Below, in pieces: positions 53,533 through 61,775 of a stretch of DNA of 64,000 nt (the first letter of the stretch is position 1; each line of letters begins with the position of its first letter). The DNA comes from Halobacteriales archaeon QS_3_64_16. GTDB lineage: Archaea > Halobacteriota > Halobacteria > Halobacteriales > Halococcaceae. Made by a program: the position numbers and the translations under genes. The stretch covers positions 1-64,000 of the forward strand of contig PXRJ01000001.1 in NCBI GenBank assembly GCA_003021705.1. The letters run 5' to 3'. The notes below the pieces were generated by a model. It made no database searches. It saw only the letters and a program-made list of their open reading frames with translations, and had not been told where the DNA came from.

Positions 53533-53762
53533 CTCCCCTCGACCGGCCTCGAACATCGGCCGTCCCGATCGGCGTTCGTCCGTCCTTTCGTTCGTCTCTC
53601 GCTTCCTCGCGAGCAGTAGCGCGTGCCCGCTCCGTCGCCCCGGGGCGCCCGCCGTCCTTCTCGCCGCCGTCGATCGCATGAGTACATATATGTACGTCCG
53701 CCCTCTCGGAGCGAACAGAACGATGAGTGTGGCCCTTGCACACACGAGACGGAGGCGACCCG

Positions 53763-54710
53763 ATGGCGGGTGAGACGCTCGAGCCCGAAAGCGGGCGCAC
53801 TATCGGGATTCCCTGGAATCGGCTCCCCTTCGATAGCGAGACGGCCCAGGGGTTCGCGACGGTCCTTCCCGTAATACTGCTCTATCTCGTCATCGCGGTC
53901 GCGCCGGTCACCTTCGCGCTGTACGCCTCGTTTTATTCGATCCCGCTGATGAACCCGACCTGGGAGTTCGTCGGGCTACAGAACTACCTCGAAGTGCTCC
54001 GGCTCGATCGGTTCTGGGCGTCGCTGTGGCGCGGGGTCGTCTACATGGTCGGCAGCACCCTCTTCCAGCTCGTCGTCGGCCTCTGGATGGCACTCGCGCT
54101 CAACCGGCTCGATAGGGGTCAGAAGATCGTCACCGCGGTAGTCTTCTCGGCGTACTTAGTCCCGATCATCGTCGTCTCACTGCTCGGACTGTTCATGTTC
54201 GATACCTTCACTGGAGTATTGCACGTGATCGGATCGGACTGGTTCGGCCTCTGGGGAACTGAGGAGTTCGTGCTCGGCAACCAGGACTGGGCGATGGGAC
54301 TGCTCATCTTGCTCGGCTCCTGGAAGTACTCGGTGTTCATCGCGATCTTCACCCTCGCACAACTGACGGCCATCCCGAGTCGCTTCTACGAGGCCTCGAA
54401 GGTCTGTGGGGCGAACAAGTGGGAGATGTTCCGGGACATCACCCTGCCCCGGCTCAAAGGGGTGCTCCTGGTCGCCGTGCTCCTGCGCTCGATCTTCATG
54501 TTCAACAAGTTCGATATCTTCTGGCAGACCACCCAGGGCGGACCGGGCTATGCGACGACTACACTGCCGGTACTCACCTACCGGGAGACCTTCATCGGCG
54601 GTAGCTACGGGGTCGGGAACGCGATGGCGATCATCATGTTCCTGTTTCTCGCCGCGGCCGCCCTGATGTACTTCAGAGCTTTCGATCCGAGCGAGGAGGT
54701 CCAGACGTGA
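53763..54710 (+). CDS. ABC sugar transporter permease, first subunit (MalF-type)
   Basis: 315 residues with six predicted membrane segments. The EAA loop is ASKVCGANKWEMFRDITLPRLKG near 225-247. The N-terminus is polar. Its stop overlaps the next permease (GTGA), so they are co-translated. The intergenic stretch of 230 bases before it holds no recognised terminator, so it may be one transcript with the binding protein. Confidence 0.92.
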   Translation: MAGETLEPESGRTIGIPWNRLPFDSETAQGFATVLPVILLYLVIAVAPVTFALYASFYSIPLMNPTWEFVGLQNYLEVLRLDRFWASLWRGVVYMVGSTLFQLVVGLWMALALNRLDRGQKIVTAVVFSAYLVPIIVVSLLGLFMFDTFTGVLHVIGSDWFGLWGTEEFVLGNQDWAMGLLILLGSWKYSVFIAIFTLAQLTAIPSRFYEASKVCGANKWEMFRDITLPRLKGVLLVAVLLRSIFMFNKFDIFWQTTQGGPGYATTTLPVLTYRETFIGGSYGVGNAMAIIMFLFLAAAALMYFRAFDPSEEVQT

Positions 54711-55630
54711 GCTCCGAAACCGCCGGTACCGCGAGCACCGCGGGCAGCGAGGGCGGCGATGGCAGCACTGGCGACAGCGGTGGCCTGTTGGGACGGGGCT
54801 TCGAGACCGACGATCGGGTCTACCGGGCGCTGCTGTACGCGAGCGCGGCGATCTTCCTCCTTTTCGGGCTCTTTCCGGTCTACTGGATGGCCCAGAACTC
54901 CCTGAAAACCAGGGAGGCGATCCTCGATGGGGTCTCGTGGTTTCCCTCCGCAGAGGGCTTTACACTCTCGAACTACGCCGTCTTGACCAGCGGCGACATC
55001 CAGCTGTACTTCTTCAACACGCTCGTCGTGACGATGGGTACGGTGATCCTGACGGTCGTCGTCTCGCTGATCGCGGGCTATGGACTGGCACGACTTTCCT
55101 TTCCCTACAAGGAGGGCTTCGCGCGATTCCTCCTGTTCGGGTATATGTTCAGTCCGATCGTACTGGGCCTTCCACTCTATCTGATCTGGCAGGAGATCGG
55201 CCTGCTCAACTCTCGGGTGGGCCTCATCATCGCGTTGACGGCGATCTCGATGCCATTCTCAGTGTGGCTCATGTGGAAGTACATCCAGACCATCCCCGAG
55301 GCGATGGAGGAAAGCGCCTGGGTCGTGGGGGCCTCGCGCTGGGAGGGGTTTCGGGACGTGATAATCCCCCAGACACAGCCGGCGATCATCGCCAGTGCCC
55401 TCTTTGCGTTCGCGCTGGCCTGGAACGACTTTACGTTCGCCCAGATCCTACTGCCGAGCAACGAGGCAACGACCTTCGCGCCGGGCATTCTCCGACAGAT
55501 CACCCAGGGCTATGACATCGCTTGGAACGACATCATGGCCGCCTCGATGGCGATGACGATCCCGCCGCTGCTCTTCGCGTACTTCCTGCAGAGCTACCTC
55601 CTGCAGGGCTTTCAGATCCGCTCGCTCTGA
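54707..55630 (+). CDS. ABC sugar transporter permease, second subunit (MalG-type)
   Basis: 307 residues, GTG start inside the preceding stop. A Gly/Ser-rich, Asp-containing N-terminal tail of about 30 residues comes first, then six membrane segments. The EAA-type loop ESAWVVGASRWEGFRDVIIPQTQPA is near 204-228. It forms the heterodimeric channel with the first permease. Confidence 0.92.
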   Translation: MSSETAGTASTAGSEGGDGSTGDSGGLLGRGFETDDRVYRALLYASAAIFLLFGLFPVYWMAQNSLKTREAILDGVSWFPSAEGFTLSNYAVLTSGDIQLYFFNTLVVTMGTVILTVVVSLIAGYGLARLSFPYKEGFARFLLFGYMFSPIVLGLPLYLIWQEIGLLNSRVGLIIALTAISMPFSVWLMWKYIQTIPEAMEESAWVVGASRWEGFRDVIIPQTQPAIIASALFAFALAWNDFTFAQILLPSNEATTFAPGILRQITQGYDIAWNDIMAASMAMTIPPLLFAYFLQSYLLQGFQIRSL

Positions 55631-55739
55631 AGCCCCGATCCCTAAGAGACGAGTTTCGGATCCGGTCCGGTATCACGCGGCGGCGATCGTGACGAAACGA
55701 TAATGTGGTCGGGCGTGACAGAGTAGAGCATAACACACC

Positions 55740-56831
55740 ATGGTCGACGTACGCATCCGCGATATGAGCCGCGTGTTCCAGGACGGCGACGATGAGATCA
55801 CCGCCGTCGACGGCATCGATCTGACGATCGAGGACGGCGAGTTCGTCACGCTCGTCGGGCCCTCGGGCTGTGGAAAGACGACGACGCTTCGCTGTGTCGC
55901 CGGCCTCGACAAACCGACGGGCGGGACGATCGAGTTCGGCGACCGGGACGTGACCGAGCTCCCGGTTCAACAGCGCGACATCGCCCTGTTATTCCAGGAC
56001 ATCGCGCTCTATCCACACATGAGCGTCCGGGACAACATGGCGTATGGCTTGAAGATCGCCGGCCTCTCGAAGGAAGAGCGCTATCGGCGGGTCGAGGAGG
56101 CCGCTTCCCTGCTCCAGATCACCGACCAGCTCGATAAGAGCCCGGCGGCGCTATCGGGCGGTCAGCAACAACGCGTCGCGCTCGGGCGGTCGATCGTTCG
56201 CGACCCGACAGTCTTCCTCTTCGACGAGCCGATGAGCGACCTCGATGCGAAACTGAAACGGGACCTGCGACCCGTCGTCCAGCAGGTCACCCGGGAGATT
56301 GGCTGTCCGGTGCTCTACGTCACCCACGACCAGGAGGAGGCGATGACGATGTCCGATCGGATCGCAGTGATGAACGACGGCCACTTAGAGCAGGTCGGCG
56401 GGCCCAAGGAGGTCTACACCGATCCCGCCACGGAGTTCGTCAGTGGCTTCATCGGCCAGCCGACCACCCAGTTCTTCGACGGCCGGGTGAGGGGAGGCGA
56501 CGGCGGGACCCACCTCGAGATCGAGGAGTACGACTTCGCGCTTCCGGGGACGAACGGCGAGCTCGATGGCTACGCGAGCGAGTCGATCCGCGTTGGGGTT
56601 CGCCCACAGAACATCGGGGTCGACGACGGTTCGAAGGGAGGGATTCCGGCCGAGCACGTTCTCGACGAGCCCCTCGGCGACGAGACCCATAGCTTCTTCG
56701 AGACCGAGTTCGGCGAGATCGTCGTCGTCACCGGCCCGGACTTCGAAGGTGGTCAACGCGAGTACGGCCTCGTCCTCGATCCGGAGCACGCGAAGCTCTT
56801 CGATCCCGACTCGGGTGTCCGGGTCGCTTAG
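55740..56831 (+). CDS. ABC sugar transporter ATP-binding protein (MsmK/UgpC-type)
   Basis: 363 residues. Walker A GPSGCGKT at 40-47, Q loop LLFQD near 83, signature LSGGQQQRVALG near 138, Walker B VFLFDEP near 160, switch histidine in VTHDQEEA near 194. After residue 240 comes a TOBE regulatory domain. Together with 52096-55630 this completes a four-component importer. A gap of 109 bases separates it from the permeases. Confidence 0.94.
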   Translation: MVDVRIRDMSRVFQDGDDEITAVDGIDLTIEDGEFVTLVGPSGCGKTTTLRCVAGLDKPTGGTIEFGDRDVTELPVQQRDIALLFQDIALYPHMSVRDNMAYGLKIAGLSKEERYRRVEEAASLLQITDQLDKSPAALSGGQQQRVALGRSIVRDPTVFLFDEPMSDLDAKLKRDLRPVVQQVTREIGCPVLYVTHDQEEAMTMSDRIAVMNDGHLEQVGGPKEVYTDPATEFVSGFIGQPTTQFFDGRVRGGDGGTHLEIEEYDFALPGTNGELDGYASESIRVGVRPQNIGVDDGSKGGIPAEHVLDEPLGDETHSFFETEFGEIVVVTGPDFEGGQREYGLVLDPEHAKLFDPDSGVRVA

Positions 56832-56889
56832 ATTTCGGTCGTCGCTCGTTCCGTCGCGTTGCCCCCCAGTGTTCTCCTGCGGTCCGAAT

Positions 56890-57441
56890 CTACTCGCCTG
56901 GGTCGGCCTCGAAACCGGGGATCGAACTGTCTTCCTCCGGGGCGCGGGTCCGGACGACGAGGGTGCCGGCGACCCGATCGCCGATCCGTTCGCCCGTCGG
57001 GGAGACGATCGCCGCGAGGACGCCGAGTACCAGCGGCGGAACTCCGAGGAAGTCGACGTAGCGACAGAGGTTCCGAAGCGCGCTCGCCCGGAGCGTACAG
57101 GGGCGTCCGTCACTTCTCACAACCACGAGCCCCCGGTTCACCTTCCCCGGCGTCCGACTGTATCGCCACTCGAAGTAAAACGTATAGGTCAGATACAGCG
57201 GGATTAGTATAGCGATCGAGAGCCCGAGGGCGAGGGGTCCCCACTCGGCGATCGAGCCCGGGAGCAGAACGCTTAGCAGGTAGAGACCCGGGACTTCGAG
57301 GAGGAGATAACAGATCGCGAGGTCGATACTCACCGCCCCGATGCGGGCGAGCAGGACCGATCGATCCCCGGCGGACGCGAGTACCGGTGCCGGCGGGATC
57401 GCCGAGGGCGCGAGGTCGGTACGGATCCCGAGACCGATCAT
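56890..57441 (-). CDS. RDD-family membrane protein
   Basis: 183 residues with three to four membrane segments. The fold begins VLLARIGAVSIDLAICYLLL, with the R and D residues of the RDD family, and ends with RNLCRYVDFLGVPPLVLG, where the last D matches. Function of the family is largely unknown; some members affect ion or solute exchange. It converges with the ABC ATPase gene. Confidence 0.8.
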   Translation of the reverse strand: MIGLGIRTDLAPSAIPPAPVLASAGDRSVLLARIGAVSIDLAICYLLLEVPGLYLLSVLLPGSIAEWGPLALGLSIAILIPLYLTYTFYFEWRYSRTPGKVNRGLVVVRSDGRPCTLRASALRNLCRYVDFLGVPPLVLGVLAAIVSPTGERIGDRVAGTLVVRTRAPEEDSSIPGFEADPGE

Positions 57442-57601
57442 CGTCTACTCCGAGGCTCCGGGCCGGAGGGTATGTCAGTGTCGGTCGGGTCCGTCCGATT
57501 CCGTAGTCGGCGATCGACAATCGATCGTCGGCGACGAACCCCGAGCGAGTCGCCCGTAGAGATAAGTAGTGGCTCGCCGACCGTGCTATCAGGTATCTCG
57601 A

Positions 57602-57868
57602 ATGGCCGACAACGACTCCGGCACCCTACTGGGAGGCAACGCGGACAACCGAGAAGTAACCGTCGAGACGAAGAGCCGCCCGCGGGAACTCCGCGACGCG
57701 ATCGTGACCCGGTGGCTGAGCTGGAGCGTCGTGATCGTCACGGCGGTGACTACCTATTACCTCTATACGATCGGGGGTGGCTGGACCCTCGATGCGACCA
57801 CCTTCGCGCTCAGCACGGTCGGCATCCTGGGGTATACGCTCCTCTCGCTCAGCGCCGACGTCGACTGA
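57602..57868 (+). CDS. Small two-helix membrane protein
   Basis: 88 residues. After a polar front (MADNDSGTLLGGNADNREVT) two hydrophobic segments occupy about 36-55 and 64-82. No motif is recognised. Start at MADND (57602), with 33 further bases open upstream. It converges with the DUF35 gene, 7 bases between stops. Confidence 0.55.
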   Translation: MADNDSGTLLGGNADNREVTVETKSRPRELRDAIVTRWLSWSVVIVTAVTTYYLYTIGGGWTLDATTFALSTVGILGYTLLSLSADVD

Positions 57869-57875
57869 CCGACGG

Positions 57876-58403
57876 TCACTCCCTACCACGGCTATCGCAC
57901 GGCACGAACACCGGTATCGACACGTCCTCTTTTTCCGTCGGGACGAACCGCGTCTCGACGGGCGTACCGACCGCGACGTCCTCGGGCTCACAGTCGAGAA
58001 CGTTCGTCATCACCCGTGGGCCTTCTTCTAACTCGACGTAGGCGACGACCAAAGGGAGAGCTTCGTCCGGCCACCCGCTCGCCTGCCGGGCGATCGAATA
58101 GGAGTAGATCTCCCCCTCGCCGCTCGCCTCGCGCCAGGTTACGTCTTCGCCGAAACAGTCCGGACAGAGCGCCCGCGGGTAGTGATAGATCAATCCACAC
58201 TCCTGACATTCGGACAGCAGGAAGCGGCCCTCGCTGGCACCGCGCCAGAACGCCTCGGTCTCGGGGGTCACCTCGGGTACCGGCCGGGGTTCCCAGGTCC
58301 GTTCGTCCGCACCTCCCCCGGTTTCCGATTCGGCCGCCGACCCGTCGGCTCTCACCAGGTCGTCTCTCCCTGTGTCATCTCCCGACCCCGGCTCGTTGGT
58401 CAT
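57876..58403 (-). CDS. DUF35 zinc-ribbon OB-fold partner of the Ltp2-like protein
   Basis: 175 residues. A 35-residue acidic N-terminal tail is followed by a rubredoxin-like zinc ribbon CQECGLIYHYPRALCPDC with four cysteines and an OB fold (GEIYSYSI... TRFVP). It overlaps the upstream thiolase-like gene by four bases (ATGA). In Actinobacteria a DUF35 domain binds Ltp2 to make the active aldolase that trims sterol side chains; the pairing here is the same. Confidence 0.87.
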   Translation of the reverse strand: MTNEPGSGDDTGRDDLVRADGSAAESETGGGADERTWEPRPVPEVTPETEAFWRGASEGRFLLSECQECGLIYHYPRALCPDCFGEDVTWREASGEGEIYSYSIARQASGWPDEALPLVVAYVELEEGPRVMTNVLDCEPEDVAVGTPVETRFVPTEKEDVSIPVFVPCDSRGRE

Positions 58404-59575
58404 CGGCTCTCCCCCCCGAGCACGAGCGTCGCCGCGCCATGGCGCGTCCCGAGGCTGCCACCCGTGCCGTGAGCGAGCGCGAGGTCGGCGTCGACCTGCA
58501 CTTCGGGGTTGGTCTCCCCCCGGAGCTGTCGAACCGCCTCGATGACCTTCGTCATCCCGCCGCGGTTCGCCGGGTGATTCGAACAGAGCCCCCCGCCGTC
58601 GGTGTTGAAGGGTAACTCGCCACCGGGTGCTTCGAGCGTGCCGCCTTCGACGAAGGTGCCGCCCTCGCCTTTCGCACAGAACCCCAGGTCCTCGATCGCT
58701 TCGAGTACGGTGATGGTGAAGGAATCGTAGATCGAGGCGTAATCGACCGCCTCGGGGCCGATTCCTGTCTCCCCGAACGCTCGCTCGCCCGATTTACTCG
58801 CGCCGGTTTCGGTCAGATCGATCCGACCGGCGTCGTGATGTTGGGGCGCTTCGCCGTGGCCGAGCACCTCGACACACTCCCGATCGAGTTCGTCCTTCAC
58901 GTCCTCACTTACGACCAGCAGCGCCCCGCCGCCATCGGAGATCACACAACAGTCGAGCAGGTGTAGCGGATCGGCGACGACACGGGAGTCGAGGACGTCC
59001 TCAACGCTGACTGGATCGGAGTACAGCGCGTCGTCGTTGTACTGGGCGTGGCGCGAGGCGGCGACGCGGATCGCCGCGAGTTGTTCGGGCGTGGTGCCGT
59101 GCTCGTGCATGTGTCTGCGAGCGGCCATGCCATAAGCAGTGACGTTAGTCAATCCATAGATCCGCTCGAAGCTGTCCTGTGCGGTTCGCAGTCGGCGAGC
59201 GCCGGTTCCAGTCGCCTGACCCGAAGAGCGGGGCCGACCGGCCAGCGTCACGAGCACGGCCTCACAGTTCCCATCGCGGATGGCGCTCGCGGCGTGGCCG
59301 ACGTGGGCAACGTACGACGATCCACCGTAGTCGGTCGTGTCGGTGTAGGTGATGTCGAGCCCCAGGTAATCGGCCATCACCAGCGGCGTCAACGCCGCCT
59401 CGCCTGCGGGCGTACCCGCCGAGCAGTAGCCATCGACCCGCTCCTTCGGAAGCCCCGCATCGTCGAGTGCCCCGCGGGCCACCTCGGCGTGTAGCTGCAT
59501 GGTCGATTTCCCCGGTGCCTCCCGTGTCGGGTGCTCGAACGCGCCAGCGATGTAGACCGGCTCGCGACCTGTCAT
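58400..59575 (-). CDS. Thiolase-like protein without the nucleophilic cysteine, Ltp2-like
   Basis: 391 residues of thiolase fold: front PVYIAGAFEHPTREAPG, DTTDYGGSSYVAHVGHAASAI (80-99), SIYDSFTITVLEAIEDLGFCAKGEGG, and a C-terminal GGGLCSNHPANRGG that keeps the histidine. At the cysteine position of true thiolases it has Gly85/Ser86. Loss of that cysteine with a linked DUF35 gene is the picture of Ltp2-type aldolases, which split tertiary 3-hydroxyacyl-CoA. A non-specific lipid-transfer or plain thiolase label would also appear in searches. Overlaps the DUF35 gene by ATGA. Confidence 0.82.
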   Translation of the reverse strand: MTGREPVYIAGAFEHPTREAPGKSTMQLHAEVARGALDDAGLPKERVDGYCSAGTPAGEAALTPLVMADYLGLDITYTDTTDYGGSSYVAHVGHAASAIRDGNCEAVLVTLAGRPRSSGQATGTGARRLRTAQDSFERIYGLTNVTAYGMAARRHMHEHGTTPEQLAAIRVAASRHAQYNDDALYSDPVSVEDVLDSRVVADPLHLLDCCVISDGGGALLVVSEDVKDELDRECVEVLGHGEAPQHHDAGRIDLTETGASKSGERAFGETGIGPEAVDYASIYDSFTITVLEAIEDLGFCAKGEGGTFVEGGTLEAPGGELPFNTDGGGLCSNHPANRGGMTKVIEAVRQLRGETNPEVQVDADLALAHGTGGSLGTRHGAATLVLGGESR

Positions 59576-59648
59576 AGGGTCGCCTCGAAGGGGCCCGACC
59601 TAAGCGTTTCCTCACAGACGAGAGGAAATAATCGATGCCACCGATCGG

Positions 59649-60788
59649 TTAGAAGAGATCGGGGAGGCCCTCTTCGATCACCTGATCGGCGATCGTGTTT
59701 CGGACGATCTCGTCGGTGCCGGCGGCGATCCGGCGGCTTCGCTGGAGCCGATAGAGGTACTCCAACGGATGGCCGCGCTGGTAGCCCCGCGCGCCGAAGA
59801 CCTGCAGGGCTTCGCTGACGACTTCCTCGGCGACCTGCCCGGAATAGAGTTTCGCGACGTTGGTCTCTACGCGGTCGGGTACCCGATCGCGCTCGGCGGC
59901 CCGTCGTGCCGCGCGATAGGCGACTGCCCGAGAAGCTTCGAGGTCGGCGGTCGCGTCCGCCAGCTTCCAGCGAAGCCCCTGAAACTCCGAAATCGGCTGG
60001 TCGAACTGCTCGCGCTCGCGGGCGTACTCGAGGGCGTTCTCCAGCGCACACCGAGAGATGGCGTTCGCGTACGTCGCACTGCCCAATCGCTCCCAGTTCA
60101 GCGCCCGGAGCTGGCGTTTGAACGCGCGTTCCCCCCGCACGAGGACGTTCCCGGCCGGAACCGGAACGTCGTCCATTCGGAAGTGGGTCTGAATCTGCCC
60201 GGCCATGTTCTCGTAGCGTTCGAGTACCTCGATCCCCGGCGCGTTGAGATCGACGATCACCGTCCCTAAGTTGCCGTCGGGAAAGCGTGTCCAAACCATG
60301 GCGGCCGCTGACTGCTGGAGGTAGCCGACCCAGATCTTCTCGCCGGAGATGGTGAGGTCGCCGGCGTCCTCCTCGACCTGGGTACGCATCGATCCCGCGT
60401 CGCTGCCGGCGGCGGGCTCGGAGATGGCGATCGAGAAAGACCGATCGCCGGCACAGATGGGTGGGAGGTACTTCTCCTTCGCTGCCTCGCTCCCAAACAT
60501 ATCGACCGCCCGCGGCGAAACCATCGAGGACACGTACAAGGCATTCGCCGTATCCGGACAGACCCGCCCCACGGCCTCGATGACCGCCATCGCGGTGAAC
60601 TCGTCCATGCCACGGCCGCCGTACTCCTCGGGGAGATTGACGCCCACCAAGCCGTGATCGGCGAGCATTGCGAGGTTCTCCCAGGGAAACTTCCCCTGCC
60701 ACGAACAGGCCCGATCGGCGAACTCCTCCTCGGCGAGCGCGCCGGCCGCCCCGACTACCTCCAGTCGGTCGTCCTCGGCTGCGAACAT
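59649..60788 (-). CDS. Acyl-CoA dehydrogenase, isovaleryl-CoA dehydrogenase-type base
   Basis: 379 residues. AISEPAAGSDAGSMRT and GEKIWVGYLQQSAA are the flavin and substrate loops. At the usual base position it reads IAAGTDEIV, without the glutamate of EGT. Instead Glu233 in ALNWERLGSA fits the place of the catalytic glutamate in isovaleryl-CoA dehydrogenase (LERL). So it likely uses branched or bulky acyl-CoA. It lies 73 bases after the thiolase-like gene in transcription order, in one minus-strand run from 61646 to 57876. Confidence 0.88.
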   Translation of the reverse strand: MFAAEDDRLEVVGAAGALAEEEFADRACSWQGKFPWENLAMLADHGLVGVNLPEEYGGRGMDEFTAMAVIEAVGRVCPDTANALYVSSMVSPRAVDMFGSEAAKEKYLPPICAGDRSFSIAISEPAAGSDAGSMRTQVEEDAGDLTISGEKIWVGYLQQSAAAMVWTRFPDGNLGTVIVDLNAPGIEVLERYENMAGQIQTHFRMDDVPVPAGNVLVRGERAFKRQLRALNWERLGSATYANAISRCALENALEYAREREQFDQPISEFQGLRWKLADATADLEASRAVAYRAARRAAERDRVPDRVETNVAKLYSGQVAEEVVSEALQVFGARGYQRGHPLEYLYRLQRSRRIAAGTDEIVRNTIADQVIEEGLPDLF

Positions 60789-60860
60789 GGTCTCCCTCGG
60801 GCCGGGTCCGGGTTATAGCTTCGCCGCGCGAGCGTTCGGTCTCGGGACAGTTCGAGGATC

Positions 60861-61646
60861 TCAGGCATAGTCACGGTCGTACTCGGGCTCGCGCTTCTCC
60901 GCGAAGGCGGCGATCGCCTCGTCGTGTTCGGGGTCAGCGATACACTCGTACTGGTACTCGATCGCGCGCTCGCAGTACTCCTCGAAGGACTGCTGGGGGT
61001 CGACGAGACGATTGGTATGTCGAACCGCGAGCGCCGGGAGATCGAGGAGTTCCTCGCTCAACTCCTGGGCGGCTTCTAAGGGATCTTCGGCCTGTTCGAC
61101 GGCGAGCCCGAGATCGACAGCGTCCTCGGGAGTGATGTCCCGCCCAGTAAGGAGATACTCGCGAGCTTTCGACTCGCCGATCAATCGGGGAAGCAGCCAC
61201 CCGCCGCCGTCGCCGGGGATCAGCCCTACGCGAACGAACCCTTCGCGGAAGATCCCACTCGAGCCGACGATCCGGAGATCACAGGCCAGCGCGAAATCAC
61301 AGCCCGCGCCGATCGCCGGGCCGCTCACGGCGGCGATCGAGGGTTTGGCCATCGCACGGAGCTGGCGAACGACGTTCTGAATGTTCCAGAGGTAGTTCGC
61401 ATACTCCTCTTTCGTCTGCTCGGACCAGTCGCCCATAGTGGTGACGTCCGCACCCGCACAGAAGCCATTGTCGGCACCTGTCAACACGAGGACGTACACG
61501 CTGTCGTCCGCGTCCGCTCGCCGGATGGCGTCGTTCAACTCGGCGATCGTCTCCCGCCGGAAGGCGTTCTTGACTTCAGGGCGGGAAATCGTGATCGTCG
61601 CGATGCCCCCCTCGCTCTCGTAGCTCACGTCCTCGTACTGTTCCAT
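60861..61646 (-). CDS. Enoyl-CoA hydratase/isomerase-family protein
   Basis: 261 residues. NGFCAGADVTTMG and GAGCDFALACD form the oxyanion hole. Asp117 replaces the first hydratase glutamate, and the second position is occupied by Phe137 (REGFVRVGLIPGDGGG), so ordinary hydration is doubtful. The wording fits crotonases labelled isomerase or 2-(1,2-epoxycyclohexyl) type. First gene of the minus-strand run through acyl-CoA dehydrogenase, Ltp2-like and DUF35. A 10-base tandem repeat precedes it. Confidence 0.85.
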   Translation of the reverse strand: MEQYEDVSYESEGGIATITISRPEVKNAFRRETIAELNDAIRRADADDSVYVLVLTGADNGFCAGADVTTMGDWSEQTKEEYANYLWNIQNVVRQLRAMAKPSIAAVSGPAIGAGCDFALACDLRIVGSSGIFREGFVRVGLIPGDGGGWLLPRLIGESKAREYLLTGRDITPEDAVDLGLAVEQAEDPLEAAQELSEELLDLPALAVRHTNRLVDPQQSFEEYCERAIEYQYECIADPEHDEAIAAFAEKREPEYDRDYA

Positions 61647-61700
61647 GACTGGCGTCAGTTTCCCGCCCGAGTACTTAGTCGTGACCCGACGAGAAGTCCG

Positions 61701-61750
61701 ATTCGACCCGATTCGACCCGATCCGGCTCGATCAGGCCCGATCGGGCCCG
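61701..61750. repeat. Five 10-base tandem units
   Basis: Units ATTCGACCCG, ATTCGACCCG, ATCCGGCTCG, ATCAGGCCCG, ATCGGGCCCG, each ending CG. Units one and two are identical; the others drift. The last two form a perfect 14-base palindrome GGCCCGATCGGGCC at 61735-61748. It lies 55-104 bases upstream of the crotonase start (61646, minus) in the gap to the broken LLM gene. It could be an operator or a slippage product. Confidence 0.6.
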
Positions 61751-61775
61751 GAGCGGCGTGTAAGAGTCGAGGAAG

